A stretch of 64,000 bases of DNA from Bog-756 sp963812885 (GTDB taxonomy: Bacteria; Actinomycetota; Acidimicrobiia; Acidimicrobiales; RAAP-2), in assembly GCA_963812885.1 (NCBI GenBank), contig CAWEWZ010000008.1, forward strand, positions 372,001 through 436,000. Reading direction: 5' to 3'. Of the stretch, positions 44,529 to 54,557 are shown one piece after another. Position numbers and translations under genes: made by a program. The notes under the pieces were generated by a model that was given only the letters and a program-made list of their open reading frames with translations, did not search any database and had not been told where the DNA came from. The first letter of the stretch is position 1, and each line of letters starts with the position of its first letter.

Positions 44529-45831
44529 TGCCGACCCGAGCGTCCGCCGCAACAGGTCGAGGGCGGCGATGGTGGCGTACTGCCGGACCCGGTCCCGGTC
44601 GCCGGGCACGTTGAACCCGAACGACTCGGTCGGGTGGCCGGCCCGGGCCAGACCGACGAACACCGTCCCGGGGGGCCTGGCCGTCCTGCGGTTCGGGACC
44701 GGCCACCCCGGTGATGGAGAGCCCGACGTCGGACTCGAGGACCCGGCGGGCGCCCTCGGCCATGGCCCGGGCCGCCTCCTCGGAGACCACCGGTCCCTCG
44801 GGCACGCCGAGGACGGCGAACTTGACCTCCGAGGCGTAGGACACCACCGAGCCACGGAACCAGTGACTGGCCCCGGGCACGTTGACCAGGCGGGACGACG
44901 CCAGTCCGCCGGTCAGGGACTCGGCCAGCCCGAGGGTCAGCCCGCCGGCCATGACCGCCGCGGCCACGGCATCCTCGATGGCCTCCTCGTCCACGCCGAA
45001 CACCACGTCCCCGGCCGCGGCGGCCAGGACCCGCCGGATCTCGGCCTCCTCGGCATCCAACAGCACCGATGCCGTCTGTTGGTCCCCGGCCCGCACCGTG
45101 ACCCGGACCTTGATCCCCTCGATCCCGCTGGCCAGGAAGGCGATGGTGGCCGACCCTGCCGGTCCCCTTCCCGGGTCCCGCCGCGCCCTCCGGCGCCGGC
45201 GGAGCGTCGAGGCGGGCGATGTGCCCGGCCAGCGCCTCGGCCAGCCCGGACTCGCTCATCCCCCAGGTCCGCAACACCCGGCTGGCGATGACGCCGGTGG
45301 ACTCGCCGCCTCGGCCATCCTCTGCTGCAGATCGGGGACGATGGCCCGTTCGAACATGTCGGCCATCTCGTAGGGGACGCCGGGGACCGCATAGATGACC
45401 TTGTGGCCCACCGGGCAGATCAACCCGGGAGCCGTGCCCTTGGTCTGGGGGATGATGGTGGCTCCTTCGGGCACGTCGGCCTGTCGGAGGTTCGAGTCGG
45501 GCATCTCCCGGCCCCGGCTCGAGAACATGGCACGGATCCTCTCCACCACGTCGGCGTCCCGGTGCAGGGGCACGTTCATGACCTCGGCGATGGCGTCGCG
45601 GGTGATGTCGTCGTGGGTCGGCCCGAGGCCGCCGCACACGATGACTCCGTCGCTGCGGGCCAGAGCCGTGCGGAAGGCCAGCACCATCCGGTCGTGATTG
45701 TCCCCCACCGCCTGGTGGAACTGGGAGGTGACCCCGACCGCGGCCAGGTGCTCGCCCATCCACTGGGAGTTGGTGTCGGTGATCTGGCCCAGGAGCAGTT
45801 CGGTACCGACGGCGACGATCTCGATGCGCAT
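44493..45831 (-). CDS. cinA: CinA family protein (NMN amidohydrolase / pyrophosphatase-like)
   Basis: CinA has an N-terminal MoCF-like domain (EIVAVGTELLLGQITDTNSQ; VIVCGGLGPTHDDITRDAIA) and a C-terminal NMN deamidase domain (LTLGLAESLTGGLASSRLVN; SVVSYASEVKFAVLGV; LSITGVAGPEP). It recycles NMN and may act on ADP-ribose. Three frame breaks occur, near 45300 (one base missing) and near 45170 and 44685 (extra base). Repaired joins read MAEAGESTGVIASRVLRTWG, ATIAFLASGIEGIKV and QAPGTVFVGLARAG. The repaired length, about 445 residues, suits the family. Its ATG follows the pgsA stop by 6 bases. Confidence 0.85.
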
Positions 45832-45837
45832 CGGCGG

Positions 45838-46497
45838 TCAGGCCGCCGAGCTGGTGCCGTCGGCCGCGCCGACGCCGGGCCCGGCGATCGTCGCGCCGCT
45901 CCCACGGGCGGCCCGCCGGCCGTCGAGGAAGTACTGGCCGCCGGTGAACAGGGTCATGGCCGTGGCCGCCCAGATAGCCGCAGACAGCACCCCCTGGTGG
46001 GTGGCCAGTGGCGGGGCCAGGCAGAGACCGATGGCCACGTCCTGGAGCAGCGTCTTGACCTTGGCCGTCGTGCGGGCCGGAATGGAGACGCCATGCCGGC
46101 CGACCACCGACCGGTAGATGCTCATGGCCACCTCGCGGACGGCGATGAGGGCCACCGGGAGCCACCAGACGATACCTTTGGCCACCAGGGCGAAGAGGGC
46201 GCCGAGGACCACGACCTTGTCGGCCAGGGGATCGAGGAAGGCACCCGACCGGGTGGTCCCCTGGCGTCGGGCCAGCCACCCGTCGATGCCGTCGGACAGG
46301 GCCAGGATGCCGCCGAGCACGAACGTGGTCCAGCTGGCCCCCCACAGCATGATGAGGGCGATGACCACCGGAGTGGCCAGCAGCCGCAGGAGGGTGATGG
46401 CGTTGGCCGGGGTGAGCAGGGCCGACGGCCCGAAGGTGGTGGTCCGGGTGGCCGACGCGGGCGCAGGTGCTCCGGGGATGATGGCGCCGTCGCTCAT
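45838..46497 (-). CDS. pgsA: CDP-diacylglycerol-glycerol-3-phosphate 3-phosphatidyltransferase
   Basis: This integral membrane enzyme makes phosphatidylglycerol-phosphate, the precursor of phosphatidylglycerol and cardiolipin. The CDP-alcohol phosphotransferase signature is DGIDGWLARRQGTTRSGAFL continuing DPLADK, with all Asp in place. Five to six transmembrane segments follow the cytoplasmic N-terminus (about 26 disordered residues). The C-terminus is Gly/Ala-rich. The ATG overlaps the rimO stop (ATGA), and cinA follows after 6 bases, so the three form one operon in the conserved actinobacterial order. Confidence 0.9.
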   Translation of the reverse strand: MSDGAIIPGAPAPASATRTTTFGPSALLTPANAITLLRLLATPVVIALIMLWGASWTTFVLGGILALSDGIDGWLARRQGTTRSGAFLDPLADKVVVLGALFALVAKGIVWWLPVALIAVREVAMSIYRSVVGRHGVSIPARTTAKVKTLLQDVAIGLCLAPPLATHQGVLSAAIWAATAMTLFTGGQYFLDGRRAARGSGATIAGPGVGAADGTSSAA

Positions 46498-47904
46498 CGG
46501 ACGGTGCCCGACAGGGCCGGGGCAGCCGCACCCGTCGCCGGTGTCCGCTGGTCTGCGGACTCGGCCACCAGGTCGGGCCCGTCGGCGCCGGTGACCACCA
46601 GTTCGACGAACGATCCCACCGGAATGTGCTCGGGGACGTTGACGATCCCGTCGATCTCCGGGGCCTCCCGATAGGTCCGCGCCTCGCCCGGGCTGTCGAC
46701 CAGCACCTCGACGGTGGTGCCGATCAGGCCTTCCCGACGGGCGGCGGTGATGCGCGTCCTGGAGCTCGGCACACTCACGCAGCCGCTCGGCCATCAGCTC
46801 ATCGGGCACCTGGTCGTCGAGCCCGGAGGCGAAGGTGCCGACCTCGTTGCTGAAGGGGAAGAAGCCCACCCAGTCGAGCCGGGCCTCGGCGATCCACTCG
46901 AGGAGGTGGTCGTGATCGGCTTCGGTCTCACCGGGGTACCCGATGATGAACGACGACCGGAAGGCCGCCGTCGGCTCGGCCCGCCGGATCGATCCGATCC
47001 GGTCGAGGAAGCGGTCGCCGTCGCCCCAACGCCGCATGCGCTTGAGCAACGGCCGTGACACGTGCTGGAGGGAGAGGTCGAAGTAGGGCACTCCGGTGGC
47101 GAGCATGGCCTCCACGAGGGCGTCGTCGAGCGTCGACGGGTAGAGATAGAGCAGTCGGGTCCACCGGACCCGCTGGGCCACCGCGGCCACCAGGTCGACG
47201 ATGGGTCGCCTGGCCCCGACGGCCGGGCCGTCGAGGCGGGGTTCGGTCCTTCCGCCCGAGCGGTCCAGGGCGAACGACGAGAGGTCCTGGGCCACCAGGA
47301 CCACCTCCCGCAGGGACCGGTCCCGGCCCCCGAGTTGATCCACCTCGGCCAGGATCGAGTCGACCGATCGCGACCGCTGCTTGCCGCGGAACGAGGGAAT
47401 GGCGCAGAACCCGCAGTTCCGGTCGCACCCCTCAGCGATCTTGATGTAGGACCACGGGGCGTTGGCGGCGGGGCGGGGCAGGTTCAACAGATCGAACGAG
47501 GGGGTCGGCGGGTCGGTCGGGGCCGCCCCCGGCTTGTGGCCGAGGGTGACCGGGGTCGGCGTTTCGTGCGCAGCGCCGGATCCGGTCAATGACGCCCCGA
47601 ACGGTGCCACCAGGTCCACCTCGGGCAGGGCCCCGGCCAACTCGTCCCCGTAGCGCTCGGCCATGCAGCCGGTGACCACCAGCCTGGCCCCGGCCTGACG
47701 GGACTCGGAGAGGGCGAGGATGGTGTCGATCGATTCCTGACGGGCTGCCTCGATGAAGGCGCAGGTGTTCACCACCACGAGCTCCGCCGCCTCGGGCGAA
47801 ACGGCCGCCTCGAGGCCTTCCCCGGTGAGGGTCCCGACCAATTTGTCCGAGTCGACCTGGTTCTTCGGGCAGCCCAACGTCTCGATCCAGTACCGCTCGG
47901 CCAC
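46494..47904 (-). CDS. rimO: Ribosomal protein S12 methylthiotransferase RimO
   Basis: RimO is a radical-SAM enzyme that methylthiolates an aspartate of ribosomal protein S12. It has all three parts: the N-terminal UPF0004 cluster domain (YWIETLGCPKNQVDSDKLVG, VVNTCAFIEAA, VVTGCMAERYG), the radical-SAM CxxxCxxC in AEGCDRNCGFCAIPSFRGKQ, and the C-terminal TRAM (GTTVEVLVDSPGEARTYREA; SFVELVVTGADGPDL). The motif PSFRGKQRSR marks RimO rather than MiaB. One extra base near 46757 breaks the frame; repaired it reads AELQDRITAARREGLIG. The start is a GTG at 47904. Confidence 0.93.
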
Positions 47905-48127
47905 CAGGACAATCTACCGGGCTCGGGAGGCGGCAAGTCCTCATCTGCCCCCTGACGGGCCCAGCCGGGACCGGGATCGGTCAGTCCAAAGGGGTCTTCG
48001 GCCCCCTGCCGGCCCGATTCGGCTCCGGGGCCCCCGGTTGGTGTGACTCAGGTAGACGACGCCGGCGTCAGGTGCCGGCGGTCTCCGATGCCCTGATACA
48101 GCGGTCCACGATGTCCCGAGACATCAG

Positions 48128-48216
48128 CGGAGAGGGAGGGATTTGAACCCTCGGACCCAGTTACCCAGGTCAACTCATTAGCAGTGAGTCCGATTCGGCC
48201 GCTCTCGCACCTCTCC
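48128..48216 (-). tRNA. tRNA-Ser (anticodon GCT)
   Basis: The minus strand reads a full type II tRNA: acceptor GGAGAGG/CCTCTCC with discriminator G, anticodon stem ACTCA/TGAGT with loop CTGCTAA (anticodon GCT, serine AGC/AGT), a long variable arm and T-loop GGTTCAAATCC. It is 89 nt. The CCA end is not encoded. Confidence 0.96.
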
Positions 48217-48340
48217 TGGCTACATCTGGGCGACAATGCAGGGTCCAGACGCTCCCGCGGGCATCATAGAGGGAAGGGTGAGGATTGGTCGCGGCGGGAG
48301 CGCTGCTCAAGCCATCAGTCGCCGTTGCCGATGAATAGGC

Positions 48341-48652
48341 ATGGCGGTGATCGTGGCAACCTCCGACCTCTCGACCGAACTGGCACTCGCGGTGGTCCTG
48401 TTTGGCGGGGTTCTCTCGGTCGCCCTGTACCTCCTCCCCTTCATCATCGGGGAGGCCCGAGGCGTTCCTCACCTCCGCAGCCTTCTCGCCATCAATCTTC
48501 TGCTGGGATGGACGCTCATCGGTTGGGTGGCCGTCTTGGCCATGGCCTGTCGCGCAAAAGGCTGCTCCAGTGGTCCCCCACCACGTGATCAGCCGCCAAC
48601 GTCAAGCAATCGCAATCGTGCTACGACCCGCAGGTGGTACCCAATGGCTTGA
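48341..48652 (+). CDS. Superinfection-immunity-like small membrane protein
   Basis: This 103-residue protein has two transmembrane helices with the pattern of the Imm_superinfect family: VALYLLPFIIGEARGVPHLR then LLAINLLLGWTLIGWVAVL, followed by ACR. In phage T4 a related protein blocks DNA injection by later phage, but bacterial chromosomal copies are very common and their function is unknown. The basic tail is disordered. The tail's last 32 bases overlap the truncated GGDEF gene on the other strand, so its true end could be shorter. Confidence 0.65.
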   Translation: MAVIVATSDLSTELALAVVLFGGVLSVALYLLPFIIGEARGVPHLRSLLAINLLLGWTLIGWVAVLAMACRAKGCSSGPPPRDQPPTSSNRNRATTRRWYPMA

Positions 48653-49109
48653 CGAGTGAAGCGGCATCCCCCATGGCGGTCAGGGTTTCAGCCACCTTCG
48701 GTAGTGGATGCGCTGTCGCAGGGGATTCCTGCGCCATCTCGCCGGGAAGGGGCAGCTCGATGACCGAGCCGTTTCTTTCCTCATCGCTGGATCCGCCCGA
48801 CGGCCGGGCAACAACGGTCTTGTTCCTGCCCCCGGCCTTGGCACTCAAGAGGGCCTCGTCAGCCAGGCTCACCACCTGCTGGAAATCCGCGGCTTGGTCG
48901 GATGAGGCCAAACCGAAGCTCACTGTGAACTCCGGGAGGTTTCCCACCGTGAGCCGATCGGCCAAGCGGCGCCTGACCCGTTCGAGAACCTGCGCCGCTT
49001 CATCGATCGGACACAACGGAAGGACGATGACGAACTCTTCCCCTCCATAGCGAAAGGGGATGTCTGAGATCTCCAGATCCGAGAGGGGACCCGCGGGATG
49101 CGGTGGAAG
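48621..49109 (-). pseudogene. 5'-truncated GGDEF (diguanylate cyclase) gene
   Basis: The open frame encodes only the C-terminal two thirds of a GGDEF domain: FRYGGEEFVIVLPLCPIDEA with the active-site GGEEF, then AAQVLERVRRRLADRL, TVSFGLASSDQAA and the closing SLADEALLSAKAGGRNKTVV. The first part of the domain (substrate lead DxDxFKxxND) and any sensor are missing: a TGA lies 26 codons upstream of GGEEF and the end of the giant surface gene follows at 49138. No good start exists. It is a remnant, or the 3' half of a gene separated by recombination. Confidence 0.7.
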
Positions 49110-49137
49110 TCAGCCGAGCATCGTTCTCAGCGAAGGC

Positions 49138-52100
49138 TCAGGTGGCGCCGAAGCTCAAGGTCGTCCCACCGTCGACCACCAGCTGATAGCCGGTGTCGTC
49201 GGCGTTGGCGATGAGTCCGACGACCTGCTCCGACCTGGCCTGGCCGCCACCCGAGCCCAAGTAGGGGGCATCACCGAAGGAGAAGACCCCGCCGTCGGCG
49301 GCGACCAGCCAGTAGCCCTTGCCGTCGCGGGTGGACGTCATGGCGTCGATGGGTGAGTTGAGATGGAGACTGCCGGTTGAGCCGGCAAACGAGGCGTCCC
49401 CGAACGAGAAGACCCCGCCGTCGGCGGCCACCAGCCAGTAGCCCTTGCCGTCGGGAGTGGCGGTCATGCCCACCACCGGACTATTGAGGTGGATGTCGCC
49501 AGTGGAGCCGTCGAAGGAGGCATCACCGAAGGAGAAGACCCCTCCGTCGGCGGCCACCAGCCAGTAGCCCTTGCCGTCGGGAGTGGCCACCATGCCCACG
49601 ATCGGCTGGTTGAGGGTGATGTCGCCGGTGGAACCGTAGAACCCGGCGTTGCCGAAGGCGAAGATGCCGCCATCACTGGCCACCAACCAATAGCCCTTGT
49701 CGTCGGGTGCGGCTGCCATGCCTACGACCGGTCGGTTGAGCGGGACTGCACTCATCGATCCATAGAACGGCGCGTTGCCATAGGTGGCCACCCCTCCGTT
49801 GGCAGTGGAGAGCCAGTACCCGCCTCCTCCGGGGACAGAAGCCATTCCCCGACCCGAGGCACTGGCCGCGAAAGTCGATCCGCTGGCCTGATTCGAATCG
49901 GTCGATACCATGGCGAAATTCCTCGCCACCACCGTGTAATAAGAGCGCACGCCGGCCGGGGCCGTCATGTCGGCAAACGAGGTACCCGACGAGACTCCGA
50001 TGGGAGTCGAGCCCTCCCTTCCGGACGAACTCCCCCGGAAGACCTGATAGCCGGTGACCACCGAGCCGCCGTCGTTGGCAGGTGCCTTCCACGAAAGGTC
50101 GATCTGCATGGCGCCCGAGGTCGCGACCAGGCCGGTCGGATGACCCGGGGCAGTGACAACTACCTGAGTGACGACGGGTGAGGTCGATCCGGAACTTCCC
50201 GTGCCGCCTGACGTGCCACGGAAGACGGCCGTGATCGAATGGCTACCGACAGAGAGCGTCGCCGTGGTGTACGAGGCGACGCCATTGACGATGACCTCGG
50301 TCCTCATCTCTGTGGACCCGTCCATGAAGGTGACCGAACCGGTCGGAGTATCTCCTCTCACGGTGGCCCGGAACGTTACGGCGTGGGAGGCAACCGACGG
50401 ATTCACCGAGGAGGTGAGTCCGGTACTACTCGCTGTCTTGCCCACCACCTGGGTGAGGGGCGCCGATGTGGAGGCGACGTTGTCGACATCGCCGTTGTAC
50501 ACCGCGGTGATGGCATGGGTTCCGCTGGCAAGCCCCGCGGTTGACAACGTGGCGACACCACTGGTCAGAGCCGCCGACCCGAGGGTCGTGGCTCCGTTCT
50601 TGAAAGCGACCGACCCCGTCGGTGCGACCCCGCTGATCGTGGCCGTGAAGGTGGTCGATTGGGTCGGGCTCGTGGGGTTCACCGAAGAGGCGAGGGCCGT
50701 GCTGGTCGGCGCCTTACCCACCACCTGGGTGAGAGTCGCCGAGGTGGACGTGACATTGTCGGTATCGCCGGTGTAGAGAGCGGTAATCGAATGATTCCCG
50801 ACGGCGAGACCGACGATCGAGTAGGCGGCGACGCCACCGGAGGCCGGATTGGTGGCCAGCACCGTTGCTCCATCCATGAAGGTGACTGATCCGGTCGGTG
50901 TCGCTCCGGTGACGGTGGCCGTGAAGGTAACCGAGTGAGAGAAGGCCGAGGGATTGACCGACGAGGTGACGGCGGTGGTGCTGGGTGCCTTGTCCACGAC
51001 CTGGGTGAGAGCCGCCGAGGTGGACGTGACGTTGTCGGCATCCCCGTTATAGATGGCGGTGATCGAATGACTCCCAACAGCGAGAGCGGCGGTCGAGTAG
51101 GTGGCGACGCCGGCCGTGGCCGGGTCGGTGACCAACACCGTCGCTCCGTCCACGAAGGTGACCGAGCCGGTCGGGGTCACCCCGGTGACCGTCGCCGTGA
51201 ACGTAGTCGAGTGGGTGAAGGCCGAGGGATTGATCGAAGAGGTAAGGGTGGTCGTCGTCGGTGAATTCACCGATTGAGTGAGGACCGACGACGTAGATGT
51301 GAAGTTGTCGGCGTCTCCGCTGTAGACAGCAGTCACCGGGTGGCTCCCCACTGCGAGGCCGCCGGTCGCGAAGGTGGCGACGCCGGCGGTGGTGGCTCTG
51401 CTGGCCAGAAGAGTGCTCCCGTCCTGGAAGGAGACCGACCCGGTCGGGGTGGTCCCGGTTACCGTTGCCGTGAACGTGGTCGACTGGGGCGTCGTCGAAG
51501 GGTTCACCGACGATGTGAGGGCAGTCGTGGTGAGGGACTTGATGATCGACAGCGTAAAGCTCCACGCACCGGAGTCGCCGCTCGAGTCCGAGTCGGTTCC
51601 GGACACCACGTAGGTACCGAGTGGTGTCGTGCTCGGCGAAGTGACCGCACCGGTACCGTCGACTGTGACATCGGGCGAAGTGACATTGGTCACATAGGAC
51701 ATGGTTCCGCTGCTGCCGGTACAGCGGCCAGCTGGCCGCTGTAGGCGTTGCCGACGGTTACCCCTGCGGCGAGCGGGGCAGCTTGCACAAGGTTTCCGAT
51801 CACGCTCACGTTGTTCGATCCCGCGTTCGTCACGTAGACATGCGAGCTATCCGGTGTGACGGCCACACCGTCAGGACCGGTGCCGACAGTGACCATGGGC
51901 GTGACCGTATTTGTTGCGACGGAGATCTCGCTGACCGTGCCGGCCGCAGCATTGGCCACATAGACGAAGGATCCATTGGGGGCGATGGCTGCAGCGGCAG
52001 GACCAGCCCCTGCGTTCACCGTTGCGGTGACCAAGTTTGTCGCCGTGTCGATCACGCTCACCGTATTGTTCGTTGCATTAGTCACATACGCGGTGGCACC

Positions 52101-52889
52101 ATCATGGGTGATGGCTACGCCCTGAGGATTGACACCGACCGGGATGATGGCGGTGACCAAGTTTGTGGCGGTGTCGATCACGCTGATCGAATTGCCCGTG
52201 GCATTCGTCACGTAGACGGCCGAACCGTCGGGGGTGACAGCCACGCCGTGCGGGTTCGCTCCCACCTGAATCGTGACAGTCGCTAGGTTGCTAGCGGTAT
52301 CGATGACGCTGACGGAGTTGAAGTTGGCATTGGCGACATAAGCCGTTGAACCGTCCGGGCTGATAGCCACTCCCTGCGGGCTCGATCCGACCGAGACAGT
52401 GCCAGTGACACTGTTCGAGGCGGTGGAGATCACGCTGACGGTGCTGGCACCGCTGTTCGTCACATAGACATGAGACCCATCGGGCGTGACGACCACGCCA
52501 TGCGGAGTCGCACCGACCGCGACGGCACCAGTCACCGTATTGGTGGCGGTGTTGATCACGCTGACCGTGCCGGCGCCGCTGTTGGCGACATAGGCATGGG
52601 AACCGTTGGGAGTGACAGCCACACCGAACGGGCTCGTCCCGACGGGCACGGTGGCCGTGACCGGCGCGGCGCCGGCCAAACCTGCGTCCGTGGCGACGGC
52701 GACGAAGGTCGAACACGAGGCGACAGCCAGAGCGATGACCATGACCTTTCGGACCTCTTTCCGAAGGCCATCCGCAGACTTCCCTCTCAACGTCGCAGCA
52801 CCTGAGCCGGACCGTTCAACACAGGAAGACGAACCACCGAATCGGAACGGGGCGCGGCAGGACATAGCGGGAGACTTTTTGCGGGGCAT
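49138..52889 (-). CDS. Giant modular secreted protein: YVTN propeller, Ig-like repeats, Fn3, YWLVA repeats
   Basis: The gene encodes about 1,250 residues in four modules. After a signal (RKVMVIALAVASCSTFVAVA) come about eight YVTN beta-propeller repeats (GVAVTPNGSHAYVANSGAGT) of about 42 residues, then a short linker, five Ig-like repeats (ALTSSVNPSTTPQSTTFTAT; TPTGSVSFQDG; AVYSGDADN), a fibronectin type III domain (HPTGLVATSGAMQIDLSWKA) and five GYWLVAADGGVFSFGDA repeats. One base break near 51708 joins the propeller part to the Ig part; both sides fit one protein. The start is uncertain (ATG 52889 chosen; ATG near 52743 after GAAAGG possible). It is probably a surface or matrix adhesin. Confidence 0.8.
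49150..49850 (-). repeat. C-terminal GYWLVAADGG protein repeats (five copies)
   Basis: Five copies of a roughly 47-residue unit, each with KGYWLVAADGGVFSFGDA, then F.GSTG, a short LN.P segment and V.GM.ATPDG. Neighbouring copies are nearly identical at DNA level (for example ccgtcggcggccaccagcca), so recombination between them is easy. The unit is known from secreted proteins of acidimicrobial and related actinobacteria. Confidence 0.8.
50190..51560 (-). repeat. Five Ig-like (Big_3-type) tandem repeats
   Basis: About 275-bp units encode Ig-like domains of about 91 residues with the frame TSSVNPS, FTATVTG, PTGSV.F.DG, GSHSITA.Y.GD.DN and TSTSA.LTQVV. Copies two to four are the most alike, which suggests recent duplication. 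They form an extended stalk in the giant surface protein. Confidence 0.8.
51800..52680 (-). repeat. YVTN beta-propeller repeats
   Basis: About eight units of roughly 42 residues with P.GVA.TPDGS.VYVTNAGSNTVSVI.TATN.V, enough for a seven- or eight-bladed propeller. This module makes up the mature N-terminal part of the giant secreted protein. Confidence 0.8.
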
Positions 52890-53103
52890 GAATGCCTGAC
52901 TAGGAGACCCCGAAATGGATAACCGTCTGCGACGGACGTTCGGGGGCTGTTCCCTCACCATACTATAGATACCAATTACTGGCAATATGCTTCTATTTTG
53001 GACTGGTCCTTCCTTGACGGCAAAGGGCGACCGCGAAGCCGAGCCGATAGGGTTTCGCAGGTCACCTGTGGTCAAGGGCCGGAATGAAGAATCCGAGGAG
53101 CTG

Positions 53104-53565
53104 ATGACATTGTTCGAGAACGTCGTCGTGGGAGCGGACAGCTCGTCGACCGCCCGTCAAGCAGTCGTGGCTGCAGCCGACATCGCCCAACTGACCGGCG
53201 GAACGCTCCACATCGTGACCGCCTACGACCCGAAGTCGGTCACCCGCGAACAGCTGCCAGCGGAATTCCGGTACACCACCAACATGAACCCCGCCGACGT
53301 CCTGCTCGAAGGCCTGTCGGGGATCGCCAAGGAACGCGGGCTCGAGCCGGTCGTCCACCCCTCGACGGGTGACCCGGCCGAGGTGGTGGTCAAGGTGGCC
53401 CAATCCGTGGACGCCGATTTGATCGTCGTCGGGAACAAGGGGATGCGCGGGGCCCGCCGGGTCCTCGGGAGCGTCCCCAACTCGATCGCCCACAGCGCCC
53501 CGTGTTCGGTGCTGATCGTCGACAGGCCGTCGACGCCGGCTGAGCCGAACTACGGCGACCGGTAG
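53104..53565 (+). CDS. Universal stress protein (UspA family)
   Basis: This 153-residue protein starts MTLFENVVVGADSSSTARQA after GAGGAG. It has the Usp ATP signature VVGNKGMRGARRVLGSVPNS with VLIVDRP at the end. The first strand has VGADSS in place of VGxDGS. The last 16 bases overlap the convergent SGNH hydrolase gene. It differs clearly from the other Usp at 22397, so the two are not a recent duplication. Confidence 0.87.
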   Translation: MTLFENVVVGADSSSTARQAVVAAADIAQLTGGTLHIVTAYDPKSVTREQLPAEFRYTTNMNPADVLLEGLSGIAKERGLEPVVHPSTGDPAEVVVKVAQSVDADLIVVGNKGMRGARRVLGSVPNSIAHSAPCSVLIVDRPSTPAEPNYGDR

Positions 53566-54479
53566 TTCGCCACCACCAACTTTCCGATGAAGTTGTAGCC
53601 AGCCGTGGTGGCGTGGATGGTCCCCTGTGAGCAGAAGTAGGTCAGCCGGCAGACCTCGGCCACCGAGACCGGAACGGTTCCGTACGGGGGCAGACTCTCG
53701 GTGAGGCCGAGACCTGTGTCGTCCCCTTTGGTGGCCTTCCCGTGGGGCGCGGAGGTCACGTCCACGAAGCTCGACCGCGGCTGTGTCAGGTACGACTTCT
53801 TGAGCGTGGGGTTGATCAGGTCGTCGAAGGCCAGGATGGAGGAACGGGCCTGGGTCACACTGGCCGCCGCCGGCGGATCGGCCGGGTAGACGTAGAGTCC
53901 GAGGTCCACGTCCGGGTAGGTGAGGCCGATGATCCTGGCCTTGGTGTCCGACTCCTTGAGCAGGGCGCGGCTGAGTGCGCCGACCAACGATTTGATGTTC
54001 GCCTCCATGGTCGGCATGACCGCCTGCACGCAGGGCGCCGTCGAGCAGCCGTCGAAATCGTTGCCGCCGATGGAGATGGTGATCAGTCGCACCGCTCCCT
54101 GGTGGGCGCCGATGAAGTTGAGTGCGGCCCTCTCCTGGGTGATCCCGGCGTAGTGGACGGCGTCCTGGCTGGCCGGGTCTCCACATCCCGACGAATGGAG
54201 GACCGAGGTGGTGGTGGCTCCCCCGCACCCGAAGTTCTCGGCCCGCAGTGCCAGGGCTCCGGCCACGTACCCGGTATAGCCACTGGTCCCACCGATCCCG
54301 GGCTGGTAGCCGATCGAGTAGGAGTCGCCCAGCGAGAGGTAGTACGGGGACGGCGCCGCGGCGGCGGCACGGCCTCCACCGGACAGGCCTACCACGACCA
54401 CCAGGCCGACCGCGCCCAACGTCGCCATGATGGCGGCCACGACCGGCGTGATGACCGCGGTCCTGATCGAACGGCCCAC
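53550..54479 (-). CDS. Secreted SGNH/GDSL hydrolase (lipase/esterase)
   Basis: This 309-residue exported esterase has a signal (MGRSIRTAVITPVVAAIMAT, then a second hydrophobic stretch and AAAAAPSPYY). Block I is YLSLGDSYSIGYQPGIGG with catalytic Ser, block II has FGCGGATTTS, block III TISIGGNDFDG, and block V IHATTAGYNFIGK with catalytic His. The Asp usually two or three residues before this His is absent, so a dyad may operate. Cys pairs (GCGDPA, GCSTAPC) suggest disulfides as in Streptomyces lipase. The GTG start at 54479 follows GGGGGG. Confidence 0.85.
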   Translation of the reverse strand: MGRSIRTAVITPVVAAIMATLGAVGLVVVVGLSGGGRAAAAAPSPYYLSLGDSYSIGYQPGIGGTSGYTGYVAGALALRAENFGCGGATTTSVLHSSGCGDPASQDAVHYAGITQERAALNFIGAHQGAVRLITISIGGNDFDGCSTAPCVQAVMPTMEANIKSLVGALSRALLKESDTKARIIGLTYPDVDLGLYVYPADPPAAASVTQARSSILAFDDLINPTLKKSYLTQPRSSFVDVTSAPHGKATKGDDTGLGLTESLPPYGTVPVSVAEVCRLTYFCSQGTIHATTAGYNFIGKLVVANYRSP

Positions 54480-54557
54480 TGCTACCCCCCGTGTCGCGTG
54501 CTGATGCGCGCCACCGTAGACCACGGCCGGCGCCGGTGGCATGCGACGATCGGTGCG

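Noticed and set aside
43220..46531. A 1,103-codon open frame on the minus strand
   Set aside because: It crosses cinA, pgsA and the antisense of the DUF3048 gene. Only short parts match real genes; the rest is Arg/Gly/Pro-rich, as expected from antisense of high-GC DNA.
48341..49109. A phage-defence island around the superinfection-immunity-like gene and tRNA-Ser
   Set aside because: No integrase, no attachment-site duplication of the tRNA 3' end, and no other defence genes nearby. The family is common on ordinary chromosomes.
50190..51560. Regular repeats considered as a CRISPR array
   Set aside because: The units are about 275 bp, diverged, and encode Ig-like domains in one frame; there are no short identical repeats with unique spacers and no cas genes.
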